From NCBI GenBank assembly GCA_000467715.1, contig AJFK01000305.1:1-64000 (forward strand): a stretch of DNA of 64,000 nucleotides. The letters run 5' to 3'. Under the pieces are notes generated by a model. The model was not told the origin of the DNA. It ran no database searches and worked only from the letters and a program-made list of their open reading frames with translations. Each line of letters opens with the position of its first letter. The stretch's first letter is position 1. The position numbers and the translations under genes were made by a program. This stretch comes from Hysterium pulicare CBS 123377 (lineage: Eukaryota; Ascomycota; Dothideomycetes; Hysteriales; Hysteriaceae). Of the stretch, positions 42,388-54,526 are shown piece by piece.

Positions 42388-43920
42388 CTAATAATGCGAG
42401 GTTTGAGAGGCACTTAGCGCACTTCTCTTCATTGGCGGAGGAGGTGGTGGAGGTTTCTTCGCTCTTGAGGGTGGAGGAGGTGGCGGTGCTTTCTTTCCTG
42501 TCGATGCGGTTTCTGCTGCAGTCCAGCTTGCTGCCCGGGATGGGAGACTGCCTTGGCTGGTTGCCGGGCTGGGAGGCGATCTGTCACGTCTCCAGCCATT
42601 AGTGTTATCTCCGTAGTCATCGTCGTATTGATCCGCAAATGTGTCAACGCGTCGGACTGGACGCAATTGTGTACGATTGGCCATTATGATGGAGGAGTCG
42701 GTTGGTACGCGTGAGAGTCGTGGATTAGGGGACATGTCGCGGGTCACCCTTGAGGGAGCATCGAAGGTTGTAGAACGAAGATTTTGCGGGCGAGAGGAGT
42801 ATCCACCAGGAGAGTAGGAGTCGTGCGATGGAGACTGGCGTGAAGAGAGGCGTGGGATCGTGATTTTTGGCTGCTCAGGCATGGGCTCTTCTTCGGGAGG
42901 ATTGAAGCGCTCAGAGTAAGCATGGGCGGTATTCGAGCGGGAGCGAGAAAGATGACGGGGTTCGCGAACGTCTCTGGAGAGGTTGTTAACTGAAGAATTC
43001 TGAGCAATAAAAGAAACCGTCCTTAGGTACCTTGCAGGCCAGTCACGCTTGACATTCAACAGGATCTCTCGACACCGGTCGAAATAGGTCAACTGTGCTT
43101 CAAGGAATGAGGTCAGATCTTGAACGCTGTCCACTTCTGCCTCCTTGATATCCTGCATTCGCCTGTATACATCCTCGCTTGACTCTTCGTACTTTGCTTT
43201 CTGTGATCTCAGTTCTTCTTCAACGCGGAAGTCTTCCTTTTTGGCCTTTTGCATCTTCGCGAGAGAAGTATCATAGGCTAATCGGCGCTGCTCGAGCTTC
43301 TTGCGTGCTGCCTATAAAAGGTTAGTCCCCAGCGCGGACCGATCGGAAAGCTGCGGGATGCTTGGCGGGAGCTGCAGAAAGAAGAGATTACGGACCTGGT
43401 ACTCCTTCATTTGAGCTAGGGAGCGCTCCAGACCTTCTAGCCAGCTGGAGGTAGCACCTTGAACATAGGTTTCTTGCATGCGTGCAATCCTCTCGTTTGC
43501 CCTGCCGAGTGCTAGGAGCGGTCAGCATGACGATGGCAGGAGAGGCTCGGGTTCAAGAGGACTTGAGACTCACAAGATAGACAATTCCCAAACTCGGAGT
43601 CCGGCTCAAAGTCCTCGCCATGAGTGACCATAGTAGAGCCCATGTATCCGCCCGGGAGGTTCTTTTCCCTGTCGTCACCTTCGGCACGCTTTGACAGTGA
43701 CTTTGTGTATACGGTCATCGATTTATGCAGCTTCTCCATGCCTGCAATGGGAATCAGTATACAAAGCTCCCCCGTGTACAGAGGACACCATACCGTCATG
43801 CCTCAAGTTCATCTCCATCTCCAGAGACTTAAATTCATCAGAGGTGCTCGTCTTGACTTCCCCGCCCATTTTCTCCCCCGCCCATTGCTTCATGCGATCG
43901 AGCTTCTTGTTGAGATTCAT
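42388..43920 (-). CDS. N-BAR domain protein (endophilin/amphiphysin-like, no SH3)
   Basis: Four exons, 43920-43794, 43741-43574, 43511-43396 and 43311-42388, encode 444 residues. The BAR domain fills about 1-250: MNLNKKLDRMKQWAGEKMGG (amphipathic start), LEMEMNLRHDGMEKLHKSM, NERIARMQETYVQGATSSWL, and a coiled-coil-rich KLEQRRLAYDTSLAKMQKAK. The C-terminal 190 residues are disordered with Arg/Ser/Pro and two polyproline runs (KKAPPPPPPSRAKKPPPPPP), candidate SH3 ligands. No SH3 domain is present after them. BAR proteins bind and curve membranes in endocytosis and trafficking. Donor of intron 3 is the less common GTCCGT. Confidence 0.9.
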
Positions 43921-46644
43921 GATTGTCACGCTATGGTGGTAGAAGGCAGATCCGAGGAGGAGAATGAGGGAGCAACCGTTGGCGGAGGCGGCGCGGTTAC
44001 TGTGGTAGGATCTTTGGATTTGCTGGCGTCGTGTGGAGTGGCCTGTTTCCTCAACACCCAGGGAATGTGATTCGCGACCAACAATGACTCCCGACAATAG
44101 AAGAGGAACAAGTATATAGGAGGCAAGGGTGAATGGAAATGAGGAGAGAGATTGTCTTGGCTGTCTTTGTAAGGCGAGCTTGGAGGGGAGAGAGGCTAGT
44201 TTCAGGGCCACGCATTATCTCTCATTCTTTTCTTGGAGTTGCTGCCACAACCGGTCAAGTGCCCCGGCCTGCCACTCATGCTACGCAGTGGCGACCCCGG
44301 CCGTGCCCGCCACCGCCGAACCCCAGCGATTCGCAGGCCGCGTCGGCTTGGCACCAGCAGCAGTCCTGCCTGTGGGCGCTACCTCAGTCCATCGTCTCCC
44401 AATCACTCCTCTGTCAAGTTACAGACTTGAAAAGTGTACCGCGCGCCGTTTCACGTTTCATCTCCGGCTTCTCGCGGACCGGCATGCTAACATTAGCTTC
44501 ACCCACATTCAATGTGTACGGAAATCCTCCGCTAGCGCTGCAATAAGCATTCCTCAGAGCGGCACGCCTTCTGCATCGTCGACAGAGATGGCCAAGTGTT
44601 GTACTCCAAGGGTTGAGCCGCAACGCTTCAATGACAAAGTTCCGGTATCCACTGTTTGAGAGCTGAAACAGAGCGCCGAAACTGCATTCAAATCTTACCT
44701 TCCAGAGACTGGAAAAGGCTCGGTCAATATCCAAGATTACGTTTTCGATTCTTCCGCAAAGGCCTAACGAACGCAACCCGGTCCCAAGTTGACGCGTTTG
44801 TAGCAGCGGTAATGGTCTGGAGGTGTTCAGTACTTATCCCCGCCCACTCTTCTATGGCCTCTTTAACATAACTAGATATCACAGCCCGCCTAGCTTACTA
44901 TGCTGACGACCATCAGGTCTATCTTCAATCTTTTGGTTGTCATGGCATCTTGAAAAGTACTCCGCGCGGGGCAATTCAACATCGCCTCATCAATTACAAG
45001 TTCATCTTATCCAGTAATTTCCGAGAACAAGCACACGCATGTCATCATTCGTCGTTTTCCGAGAATGGGTCTTCGTCTACCGCCTTCCTTTACTACCAGC
45101 CCACAAAGCTGATTTAGACTCTGGGGAGGGCATAAAAGCAAGTTGCCATCCTTAAGGTTGGTCGGAAATAGTATATAGATTGGGATCTTTCTAGGCTTGT
45201 ACTGACAAAGGAATTTATAGTACGACCAAGAATGACATCCACCGTGATATGCTCTCGGCGGTCCTTCTCTAAATCAAGTCCACGTGATTTGTGGTCCGTG
45301 CGCGCCAAGACGCCTCCCAAATCTTACCTCGTCCTCCCAGACCTTCTCACGTTCACCCTCAACATGTTCAATGCTTTTCAACAACAAGCACCTTGTCAAA
45401 TATGATGGAAATACTAATGCGCGATCATTCGAATACGCGCTATATGCTACCTTTAGTTATCCCTGGAAGTCCATAATCACTTGCCTTTTCGATAAAATGG
45501 CCATTATTGCCGCAGTCATGAAAATCTTCAAGGGTAGGGTTCTGTCACGTCGTATAATGGATTCTTGGATGTTGCGTTGCTAATCTTCAGAATGCGGGAT
45601 GAGGCGAATGCAAAAGCTCGCCTCGTTCCTGGTCTTCACCCCAGCCTCCTTTTGAGATTTCCGTTGTTCATATGTCATATTATTTTCGAAACATCAAATC
45701 CAGTCCGTTACTCTCTTTCCAAATCATTTGTCTCTATTTCGATCACTGCATGCCAAGAAAATTGGCATCACAGTAAGCAAGTTCTTTATGAAGAGTCAGA
45801 TAATATCAGAAATTGCTACCTTCTCTACATTGGACCTCATAAAAGTCCAAGATTTGCTACAAACGCATTGCGTCGTGGATGGGCGTGTAAGACTGACAGG
45901 CTTCCCCACTACGCTGGTGCGAAGAGTCGAAGATCGTCGGGCGTCGAGCTTGCTTGGTCTATGCGAGGCGGCTCAAACAGGACATTCTCGTCTTCAGTAT
46001 TTGGATATCAACAATGCGATGCCGTGGGATGGGGATCAGGTCCGATGCAAAAGCGCTCCCGGTGCGTTGTTGTTGGTTTCTTCGTTGGAACAGTGCCGCT
46101 GTACGGTCGGATTGGGCTTCGCGCTGTTTTGCGCCCGTCGATCGAGCCAGTTTGTCCACTCACGCACGGCGTCATGGACAAAAGCAACGGAGGTTGACCA
46201 CGGCTGCCTACAAAGGCAGTGCTGCGAACTCATGCTATCGTATGCTAGCATAAACGCAGGAATGACTGTTGGACTGGAGGCATTTGCGAAGTCAATGGCG
46301 ACCTGCGATTCAGTATTCGCTTCCGACTCTACATGTCACTTAGATCTAATGAATGTGCGATGTATGCACGTAAATAGAAACATGATTCTATTAATTCAAC
46401 AGCTTGCTGTAACGATGTTTAGGCCCTTCAGGAGGGTTCAGTGATTGTTCATGTGCTCCTCAATGCCCTTGATACATACTGCATATATGAGCCGGCTATT
46501 GGGCGGTCAAATTACGTCGTGCGCTATGATTTGCCTAGCTTCCTTCATCGTCGTCTTCCATTCCCGACGTCGAAACGCGCACCATCACGTCCGCACTTCC
46601 CCCCGACTGACTTCCACAACAACTAGCCCGGAGCAACCACCACG
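43921..46644. other. 2.7-kb intergenic region with one repeat copy
   Basis: Divergent interval between the BAR and WHIM1 genes. Long frames (up to 238 codons at 45728-46444) lack an ATG at their start, overlap one another in different frames and match no family, so no gene is called. A diverged dispersed repeat lies at 45099-45254. Confidence 0.45.
45099..45254. repeat. Diverged dispersed repeat, copy A
   Basis: This segment aligns by eye along its length with 57596-57741: shared blocks ACAAAG, GACTCTGGG, AGTTGCCAT, TAAGGT, CTTGTAC, GAATGACA and GTGATATGCTC/GTGCTC, in the same order and spacing with small indels, about 70 per cent identity. Neither copy has an open frame, terminal inverted repeats or a clear boundary. 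Family unknown. Confidence 0.65.
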
Positions 46645-48939
46645 ATGAGTGACACCGACTCATCTGCCCTGTCTTCTCCACCGTCGACGGATGATGAGAT
46701 GCCGGAGGTCACTGCTCCCGTCAAGTCTCCATCGAAGCCCTCTCAAAAAAAGAAGGGCACCATCCTCAGCTTCGTCGAACAATCACCACCACGGAAGAAG
46801 CGCCCTGCATCTCCTCCGCATGAGGAGGTACTAGCAGACAACTCTGATATCGCTGTAAGTCGCTGGTGCGTCAATCGCGTCGTTCTGGGCGTGATTGCAG
46901 CATCTTCTTCCCAACTCCCCTACATGCATCAGTTGCTAACCTTTTATCAATATATAGTTCATTGTAATGTTCAGATCACGCTTTAGTGATGCCTTCCCGC
47001 CTAAATGCCCCCATTTCGGACCGCAAGATATTGAGAGGGGCGTAGTTGACCCACTGCCTTCACCACAAGTCGAGAGCCTACTGTGCGCCCTGCTGGGGCT
47101 CGTCCTCAATCGCAAAAAGCCTGTCGAGTCAGTATATTTTTCACTGCCCCGCTCCTGATAAGATTTTTGATCGCATCAATGTCTTAGACCATTCCATGCG
47201 TTCATGATAGCTAACGTTCGGTTCGTTGTGCAGGAAAGGACATTACGGGCGGGCTTTGGAAGAGGCCATCCAGACACAGAAATCGCAGTGGCCCCGAGCG
47301 TGGAATGGCTCCAACCCTCTTCTTGGAGGTAAATCGTTCAATACGATGGGCCCGCAGGAACGTGTAAGTCCCCGCTGCGTTTGTTGTCATCATCTTGCAA
47401 CATCCGCTAACCCCCTATACTTCAGCTCACCCTCCTGAAATCCCTCATCCTCTGGAGTTTGCATGGTTCAGAAGCTATCAGTTCTATAATCAAAGATTCC
47501 TACAAGCAAGCGCGACACGATGATGATCAGAACCAACCACTCTCCATACAACCCTGGGGGCGCGACGGCGACAAGCGACGCTACTTCCTTGTGGAAGGAC
47601 GAGACGATACTTTTTTCAGGGTCTATCGAGAGTACATCTCTCCAGCTTCTAAGCATCATACATGGTGGAGTGTAGCTGGTTCCATCGACGAGCTCCGTGT
47701 ACTTGCGCAAAAGCTCAACGATGAAGATGGGTCTCAGCGTGCCCGGCAGCTGAGCGAGAGGATCCTCAATGCAATTCCCCGTTTCGAGGCCACTGAAGAC
47801 GTAAAGCAATGCCTTGCTCTTGACTTGCATATCCGCTAATCATTATGTAGAAGCGTAAACGTCGCGAATATCGCATGGCTCGCAAAGCGCAGTTCACCAG
47901 ACCCGAACCCGGCTTCTCACTATATGAAGGACGTACACGTGGCAAGCGTATGAAGTATACGTTCTCAGACGAGGAAGACTACGAATCTGATTCTACATCT
48001 AACCGGCGATCACTACGACAATCGGATACAGGAACACCTGCACAAGCTGGCCCTACCGTTACTGCCAGCGGTCGCCAGGTTCGATCTCGTCACGGAGGTC
48101 TGTACGGCGAATCACTACTCAGTGGCCAAACTACAACAGAGCGAGCCTCACCAGCTACAGGAGAGTATGAGCGATCCGATGCTTCAGAGGAACCCCACCC
48201 TGCCCACGGCCGGGCCACACGTGCTAACGTTAAGGCTACCAATGGATGGAACAAGGGTCACAAGCACATTGAGACCTATAACTCGGTGGATGAAATGGAC
48301 GACGAGGATGATGCTACATCATCCAGTGGAGAATGGGATGGAGGAAATGAAGATGACGATGTCGCTGATCAAATGGATGTCGACGAGGATGAGGACGACC
48401 TCAGTGGCGAAATGTCCGAGGACGAGAAGCAACCTAAGAGCCTCGTTGTGAAATTGACATTAAGGAAGGGCATTGGCTCACTGCCAGCGACTCAAGCACC
48501 GATCCCTCAGGTTTCGGCTCTGAAGGAAAAGATAACTGTCACGCCCAAGGCGGCGCCCGCTCCGCTGCCTAACGGCACGGGCGCTCCCTTCTCGGTTTCC
48601 CTTTCACAAGGTCCCATTCAACCGGCTACTCTTCCATCTCAACAAGCCTCCGTTCCCATTCCAAATGGCCTCGCGACACTGGTCAATCCTCCTGTCATTG
48701 CTCCAGCTATGGATGTGACACCAGCTTCCAGCTTAAAATCTGAGCCATCCGTCCCTCAACACCAGTCTCTGCCTCAATACTCGGCTCCAACTCCGCCTTA
48801 TTGCGCGCCGGAGGATGCGTCTATTAAACCTCACTTCCTTGCCGCTGTTCCCAATGCGGTACCCGTCACGACATCCGAGGCCCCCCAGCCTTTCTCCAAA
48901 CCAATCCTTCAGCATGACCCCACGGCTGCCTACAACTAG
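46645..48939 (+). CDS. WHIM1-domain chromatin protein
   Basis: Five exons, 46645-46854, 46958-47127, 47234-47363, 47426-47800 and 47851-48939, encode 657 residues. Introns of 50-106 nt have GCTAACC or GCTAACG branch points. The N-terminus is Ser/Pro/Lys-rich. The central 250 residues are conserved: FIVMFRSRFSDAFP; VESLLCALLGLVLNRKKPVE; TLLKSLILWSLHGSEAI (WHIM1); and QPWGRDGDKRRYFLVEGRDD; then EYRMARKAQFTRPEPGFSLY and RGKRMKYTFSDEED. WHIM motifs are found in DDT/WHIM partners of ISWI remodellers, so a nuclear chromatin role is likely. The C-terminal 250 residues are acidic, then Pro/Ala/Gln-rich and disordered. Exact yeast counterpart uncertain. Confidence 0.88.
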
Positions 48940-49486
48940 CAGTAGTTATCAAGTTATGTTCAGGTCACACAATCATTTTCTCGTGTTCTAGCTGTGGCCA
49001 CGAATGTGTTGTCACACCGTTCTATGTCTAAGCTCTCTGCACGGGCTCGTCGGGCTTTTGTGCCAACCCTGTTATGATGTGCTTTATCATCGATTCTTCA
49101 ATTTTTGGAGTTTGGCTGGCGTGGTCTTCTGTCGTCTCCTTCAATTTTCTCTATGCGGTTGTAGAGGCGGACACTCACCGCCAATGGGAAAACCTGTCCC
49201 CTTGCTTGCGATTTGTATTTTAGAATATTGCGCTTTACTGCAAACAAATACCATGGAGGCTTCAGTCATGGATATGTTTTTGGGGGTTACTTAGAAAGGT
49301 AGTGTTTGGGACAGCGGCTAAGACCTTTACAAATTCTGTGTCTCGTTCATGAGTGAACTATCATCATTTCATAACTATAAGATTTTACCTACCCAAGTCT
49401 AGATGCTTTCCATGCCTAAAGACGGCAAGTAACGCCCAACCTATGCGTGCACATCGGCACAGAACACCGAGCATTTCTCGTCTTCT
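48940..49486. other. Convergent interval WHIM1/MMM1
   Basis: 547 bp with both 3' ends. No other signal. Confidence 0.5.
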
Positions 49487-51022
49487 TCATTCTCCAGGCA
49501 TTGCTCCAGGCATTCCTCTCTGCCCGTTCCACTCCCCACGGTCCCTATTTGTCTGCCTGCTCAGATCTCGATGATGCTCCCCTCTCCACCTCATCCCAGC
49601 CGCTTCGCTGGCTCTTTCTCCAGCCCGAATCTCCGCCTGACGCAGCTTGGCGCCTTCGGCTTCCATTCTTGCCTCAAGACTGCCGGATGGGATAGTGGAA
49701 GAACTGGATATGGATTCGCGCGACAAATAGGAGGGTGGACGACTCCTTGAACCTCCAAACTCGCTCTCTACTGCTCCATCTCTGCCAGCAGCAGCATTTT
49801 CTGCCTCCCCATCACCCTCCCCAGGGGCTGCAGCTTCATCCTCTCCGCCCCTCGTATTCCTCTTCCTCGGCCACAAACTGGGCAGCACGATCTGCTGAAC
49901 TCTGGGCTCTACGACTCGCTCGTCAAACCAAGTATGCACGCGTGCTTCTATCAGTTGCGCTATCTTGGGTACATCTTGCAGTCGGGAGCGAGATCCCACG
50001 AGTGAACGGACTGACAGGTCCAGGCGGTAATCGTCAAGGAAAGTGAAGGCGAGTGTTGTTGGGCGGGAGGGTGTAGAGCCCGAGTAAGTGCTTGGACGTT
50101 GGGGATCGGAAGAATTAAAGGTTTTATGTACAGTAGACGAAGTGTGGGTTGGGGCAGTTGGAGTCGAGGTAGATGCTGAAGGTGGCGTGGAAGAGGGAAC
50201 AAAAGACACTGCCAGCGTCCCGGAGAACCTTACAACGCTCACAGCTAATGCCACCGGCAGGACTGCCACCAGTGGTTTAGGATAATTCAACACGAGCGTC
50301 GTCTCCACCCCTAAAGTAATGACATCGCTCAAATCTACATCCATTCTCGCCTGTAGTCTCTCGCCCTTCTCACTTGCATTGCCCGATGCAGACCCGAAGC
50401 CTTCTTCTGCTGGCATGACTCGACAGTTGCTGAAGATGGGGAATTCATCTCCCAGTGCGATTTCCGTGACCCTTATGTTGCCTATCCAGTCTGGCTTCCC
50501 TGGACCATTCAGGACCTCAGTCAGGGAAGTTAGAATGGCTTCATCTTGTCGCGCATCTGCTCTCAATTGCGCAATTGTTTGCGCTATCAGAACATTGAAC
50601 CAGTCCAGACTCTCTGGTTGGTGGCCCTTCACATTGTAGTATGTCTTGGCGAGGATCGTATTTATGCTAGGGCCAGAACTGGTTGCGGGGTTTCTTATAA
50701 CTGAACGAGAGTGCTTGTGCCGCAGAGGAAGGGAAGCGGAGCGAGTGCGTTGGTGTGCTAGTGTGCGGGCACGGCGGAGAGAAGAAAGGTGAAGGGCGCG
50801 TTCGTCGGCTGGTGGGGGTTCGCCGAAGATGAAGAACTTTATGAAGAAGCAGATCAACAGGGCAATAGAGAGTTGGCCGAGGAGGAAGCCTTGGGTGAAA
50901 GAGACTCTATCAACTTTCGTTAGCTAGGATGTATAAACATCGGAGAAACAGTATGACGGAGGTGATGGGGCTTACGATGAGCCTTGCTGAATAGGAGGTT
51001 GTTGTGATGGTGCTTTCGCCAT
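49487..51022 (-). CDS. ERMES subunit MMM1
   Basis: Two exons, 51022-50976 and 50906-49487, encode 488 residues. The first exon gives [16 protein letters not shown]; the 69-nt intron ends GATAG after a GCTAACG branch. A single transmembrane helix follows ([19 protein letters not shown], about 19-44), anchoring the protein in the ER. The SMP lipid-transfer domain begins near 105 ([20 protein letters not shown]) and continues through [51 protein letters not shown] and [24 protein letters not shown]1 bridges ER and mitochondria with Mdm10, Mdm12 and Mdm34. The C-terminal 110 residues are a disordered Arg/Ser/Glu-rich tail, as in other moulds. A Thr/Ser/Pro loop interrupts the SMP domain. Confidence 0.96.
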
Positions 51023-51223
51023 CGTGGAGGTAGAAACGAAACTCAACTACAGATAGCACTTCGTTATGTCCATGATTGATTGAAGTGAATGTCGAGACTG
51101 AGGTTTGACATGTGCGATGAACGAATGAACGCATAGCCGAGCCCCGTCCCTTTTCAGCCCTATGAGCCTCAACACCATCCCCCCGCATCACCAATCCCAC
51201 GCGTCCAACATCCTTCATAGACA
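51023..51223. promoter_or_regulatory. Divergent promoter MMM1/SDR
   Basis: 201 bp between start codons, containing the promoters and leaders of both genes. No clear motifs. Confidence 0.4.
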
Positions 51224-52542
51224 ATGGACGACGCAGCCAGCACCAGTCTTTCCCCAGTTGCCGCATCCCATCATCCCAATCTTCGTCTACCTGCGACGTG
51301 CGACCCACCATCTGAACATAATCCACCTAAACAGGCGACATGGATTGTAATTATTCCTATTGTGTCGCAGCGAAGCTTCAAACAAAACCAACTGCTAACC
51401 TCTCCATAGGTATTCGGTGCAACAGGTCATATGGGCCGCTCACTAGTCCGGGCGGTATTGTCCCATGGCGATCAGTGCACCGCAGTGGGATGGTCGAAAG
51501 AGAACACAATGGAGCAGATGGAGAGATGGCAGGACAAGAGCAGCATGGGGATCCTGTGCGATGTGCGTGTAAGAGAGACAGTAGATCATGTCATCAAGAC
51601 GAGTATTGAGCGCTGGGGGAGTGTTGATATTATTGCAAAGTATGGCATATCTTCCATTGAACTTTTAATCTCCCAAAACGACAAGCAAGCTGACAGGGAC
51701 CCAACAGCTGCACAGGCTACGGTAGCTCCCCTTCTTCAAACTCTGTATACGTATCATGATCTGATCGGTTTACTCGTCAAGGTGTAATCGGTGCCTGTGA
51801 AGATCAGGACGACTACGATCTCCGTAACCAGTTCCAGACCAACTTCCTCGGCACCCTCCATATCATCCAGCTCTCTCTTCCCCACTTTCGTGCCCAATCC
51901 CATGGCCGCTACTTGATATTCTCCTCCACCGCCGGGGCACTGGGAGTACCTGGACTAGGTGCCTACTGCGCAACGAAGTACGCTGTTGAAGGTTTGATAG
52001 AAAGCATGCTATACGAGATTGATGTCTTTAACATAAAAGCAACGCTCGTAGAACCAGGTCATGTCAGGCTCGATGAACCAGAAGAGTTCGGATCTGATCA
52101 TATGCGCCTAAAGCGCTACGGTCATTTCTGGGTCAAGGGGAATGCGAGTCCACCGTACGCCAATGTGACGAGTCCAGCGGGTCATGCGAAAAGACTTCTA
52201 CAATGGCTGAATGATCGACAGCCAACGAGTGCTGTCAAAAGCTCGGAATTGATATGGCAGTTAGGGCACTGTTCATACCCACCCCTCCGACTATTGCTGG
52301 GAAGCTATGCTGTAGAGAGTATCAGGGATAGGTTAAGGAGTATTATCGAGGAGGTAAGATGCAATGGGTTGAGCCTTTGGAAGGGATTAGGACTGATGAG
52401 AATAATTCAGATTGAAGATTGGAAACATCTCAGCTTCCCAGTTCCGGCTGATGAAGCACCACCTGCAGATGAGCAAGGTAAGGACGAAGGACGTGAGCGT
52501 GGCGCCGATCTTGAGGATGCAGATATGCAGGAAGGAGATTAA
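51224..52542 (+). CDS. Short-chain dehydrogenase/reductase (classical SDR)
   Basis: Five exons, 51224-51346, 51410-51639, 51708-51721, 51782-52353 and 52411-52542, encode 356 residues with consistent phases. Exon 3 is only 14 nt; with it the frame runs VDIIANCTGYGVIGACEDQ. A 41-residue polar extension precedes the Rossmann fold (IVFGATGHMGRSLVRAVLSH, the glycine-rich nucleotide loop). The NNAG-type motif appears as NCTG. The catalytic Ser is in LIFSSTAGALG, and Tyr/Lys in YCATKYAVEG. The fourth intron (52354-52410, 57 nt, donor GAG/GTAAGA) is in frame and would be translated if retained. Substrate unknown; the length suggests an NADP-dependent enzyme acting on a lipid or sugar, which is a guess. 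Confidence 0.88.
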
Positions 52543-53403
52543 GCCCCTCCTCGTTGCCTTCGACCCTTCTGACTCGTATTCCTGGAATATCTCACTGGCC
52601 ATCCTAAAGAAAAATATCACATGAGATTTGGAATCAGGAGCTAGAGCCAGGCTGTCCTGGATGATTCCAGGATGACTTTAGAGACTCGTACACGGACTAA
52701 GACGATCGATGGATGACTCGGTTCATGACTTTATGAAATAATGACAGCCAAAAACTCCGGAGAAACTCGATATGCTCTACAACCCAAACCGCACAAGTCT
52801 ATCCTCCGACAAGCCATCACGGGAATAATCGCTCTACTTCTAAGTGTATTTGTTAGGGTATAGTATATGCAAGTGTTTAAGGAGTCGGCCAGTCCAGACA
52901 GTGATTCTGCCACTATCCTACAAATAGCATAGACGATTTTGTCGTACACCAAAGCGGCGGTTGGAGGTAAGTTCATGCTAAATCAATATCGAAGGCGAAC
53001 CAGGCTTACGATTTGCAGTCATCATACCTGTCTAAGCGGCTATAATCTCAGTGGGGGCGTTCAATGATTTTGATCTCGTACATATCTCAAAGTCTTGGCA
53101 TCCGTACCGTTGTAGAAACTCAAGTAGACACCCTAGACGACATATTGTCGAAGAACGAGTCCAAGTGCTTGTGGTACAGAACTTCAACGAAGGATGTCAG
53201 TCTTAGACTTTGACTAATTTAGCAATCTTTTGGCTCACCAAGGAAGTAAATGCACGAGGAAGACGTATTTCTCAGACAAGGCTTAGACTTCTGAAATCGT
53301 ATGTGATTCTTACTCGTTCATTTTGTTCTGCTAAATGTACAATCTCCAAGCAAGGACTCAAGCATGCTCAGAGAATGAAGACCAGAAGAAGACTTGTCGC
53401 CAT
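52543..53403. other. Convergent interval SDR/epimerase
   Basis: 861 bp with no recognisable gene; several frames of 70-120 codons without features. Confidence 0.5.
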
Positions 53404-54526
53404 TTATCCAGCAGCCTGCTCTGCATGTCCTTTAGTCATCCCTAGCTTTCTCGCCTCGTCATCCACGATATCCGGCAGTAGATCGAACAAAGACGGATGG
53501 ATCGGAGTCCAACCCAACAATTTCCTAGCCCTGACAGCCCGGGCCCTCGAATTCATACCCCAAAGATAGGATCCAAATGGCGTCAACTTGTCCGCCTCCT
53601 CTGGACTGACAGCGTCGATCTCATCCGTCTGGATAAGCTTCTTCTTGTACGCATCTTTCACAATTGCCTTGGCCACATCTCCCCAAACGAAGTCCCCTGC
53701 CTCCGCGAAATAATATCCCTCGGGTCCCCAGGTTGCCTTACTGTTCCCATCTTTGAGAGCTTCTTGGACTAAACTCACATAGAGATTACTCAGATCCTGA
53801 ACATGCACCATGGTCCAAAGATTGGTCCCCTCCTCAACGTGAAAGCCTCTCCCACGCTCCAACGTCGCCCTCGCCATCTCGTAAGCCTGCATACTCCTCT
53901 GATTATCCGGCCCACGTCCAGGCCCGTAGATACAAGGCGGACATACGATCGCAGTCTTTATCTTCCCAGCGTGATCAGATGCAGCCGCTAGCACAATCTT
54001 ATCGACATCTCTGTGCGCAGCCGAGTCCGGTAGACTCGTCACTTCGCTCACTCCATCCCAGTCATTAAACACCTTCTCGTTCTTCACTCCATAGCTCTTC
54101 CGTTCGAAGTCAGCCACACTTAATATGCCCGTGCCAGACGTATGGATCAGGAAGCCACACTTCCCATCGTTCTTTGAGACCAAACCGGCGATGAGAGCGC
54201 GTGCAGAGGCGGCGTGGTCGGCATTCGCCCAGTGGCATACTATATCTGCCTTTGAGGCTTCTTGCGTCAGGAGATCGGTGCTGTCGAGATCGCCGTAGAC
54301 GAGGCGGATGGAGGGGATGGCTTGGGCTACTCTGGCGCCCTTGTCGCTGTTGCGGACGAGGGCGGTGATTTCGAGGTGCGGGTGAGAGGCGTGGAGGGCG
54401 TGGAGGGCATCGCCGCCTATGTAGCCTGTTACGCCTGTGCTGGGGGTGTGTCAGAGGAAAATGAATAGGAGTGATTGTTGGAGCTGGAAGGGTGAGAGCT
54501 TCGACGTACACGAAGAGCTTGGTCAT
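53404..54526 (-). CDS. NAD(P)-dependent epimerase/dehydratase-like (extended SDR)
   Basis: Two exons, 54526-54510 (17 nt) and 54439-53404, encode 350 residues. The tiny first exon (MTKLFV) is joined through a canonical GTACGT donor, giving MTKLFVTGVTGYIGGDAL, the TGxxGxxG nucleotide-binding motif. Further extended-SDR landmarks: VYGDLDSTDLL, the Ser in FLIHTSGTGIL, the PPCIYGPGRG block, and a WTMVHVQDLSNLYV substrate-region motif. The catalytic YxxxK is not in its usual place: after HTSGTG the sequence reads RKSYGVKNEK, so Tyr is followed by Lys three residues on (YGVK) but in an atypical context. Cytosolic. It resembles fungal NmrA/epimerase-like proteins of unknown substrate. Confidence 0.87.

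Noticed and set aside
43040-43080. Possible extra intron in the BAR gene at the GTACCTAAGG site
   Set aside because: The GT-AG span is only 31 nt, below a plausible minimum, and removing it breaks the frame.
44129-44659. 176-codon plus-strand frame upstream of the BAR gene
   Set aside because: Overlaps two other open frames in GC-rich promoter DNA and has no domain-like pattern.
45728-46444. 238-codon plus-strand open frame
   Set aside because: It opens with a TTG, not an ATG, a second long frame overlaps it in another phase, and the composition matches no family. Chance opening is more likely.
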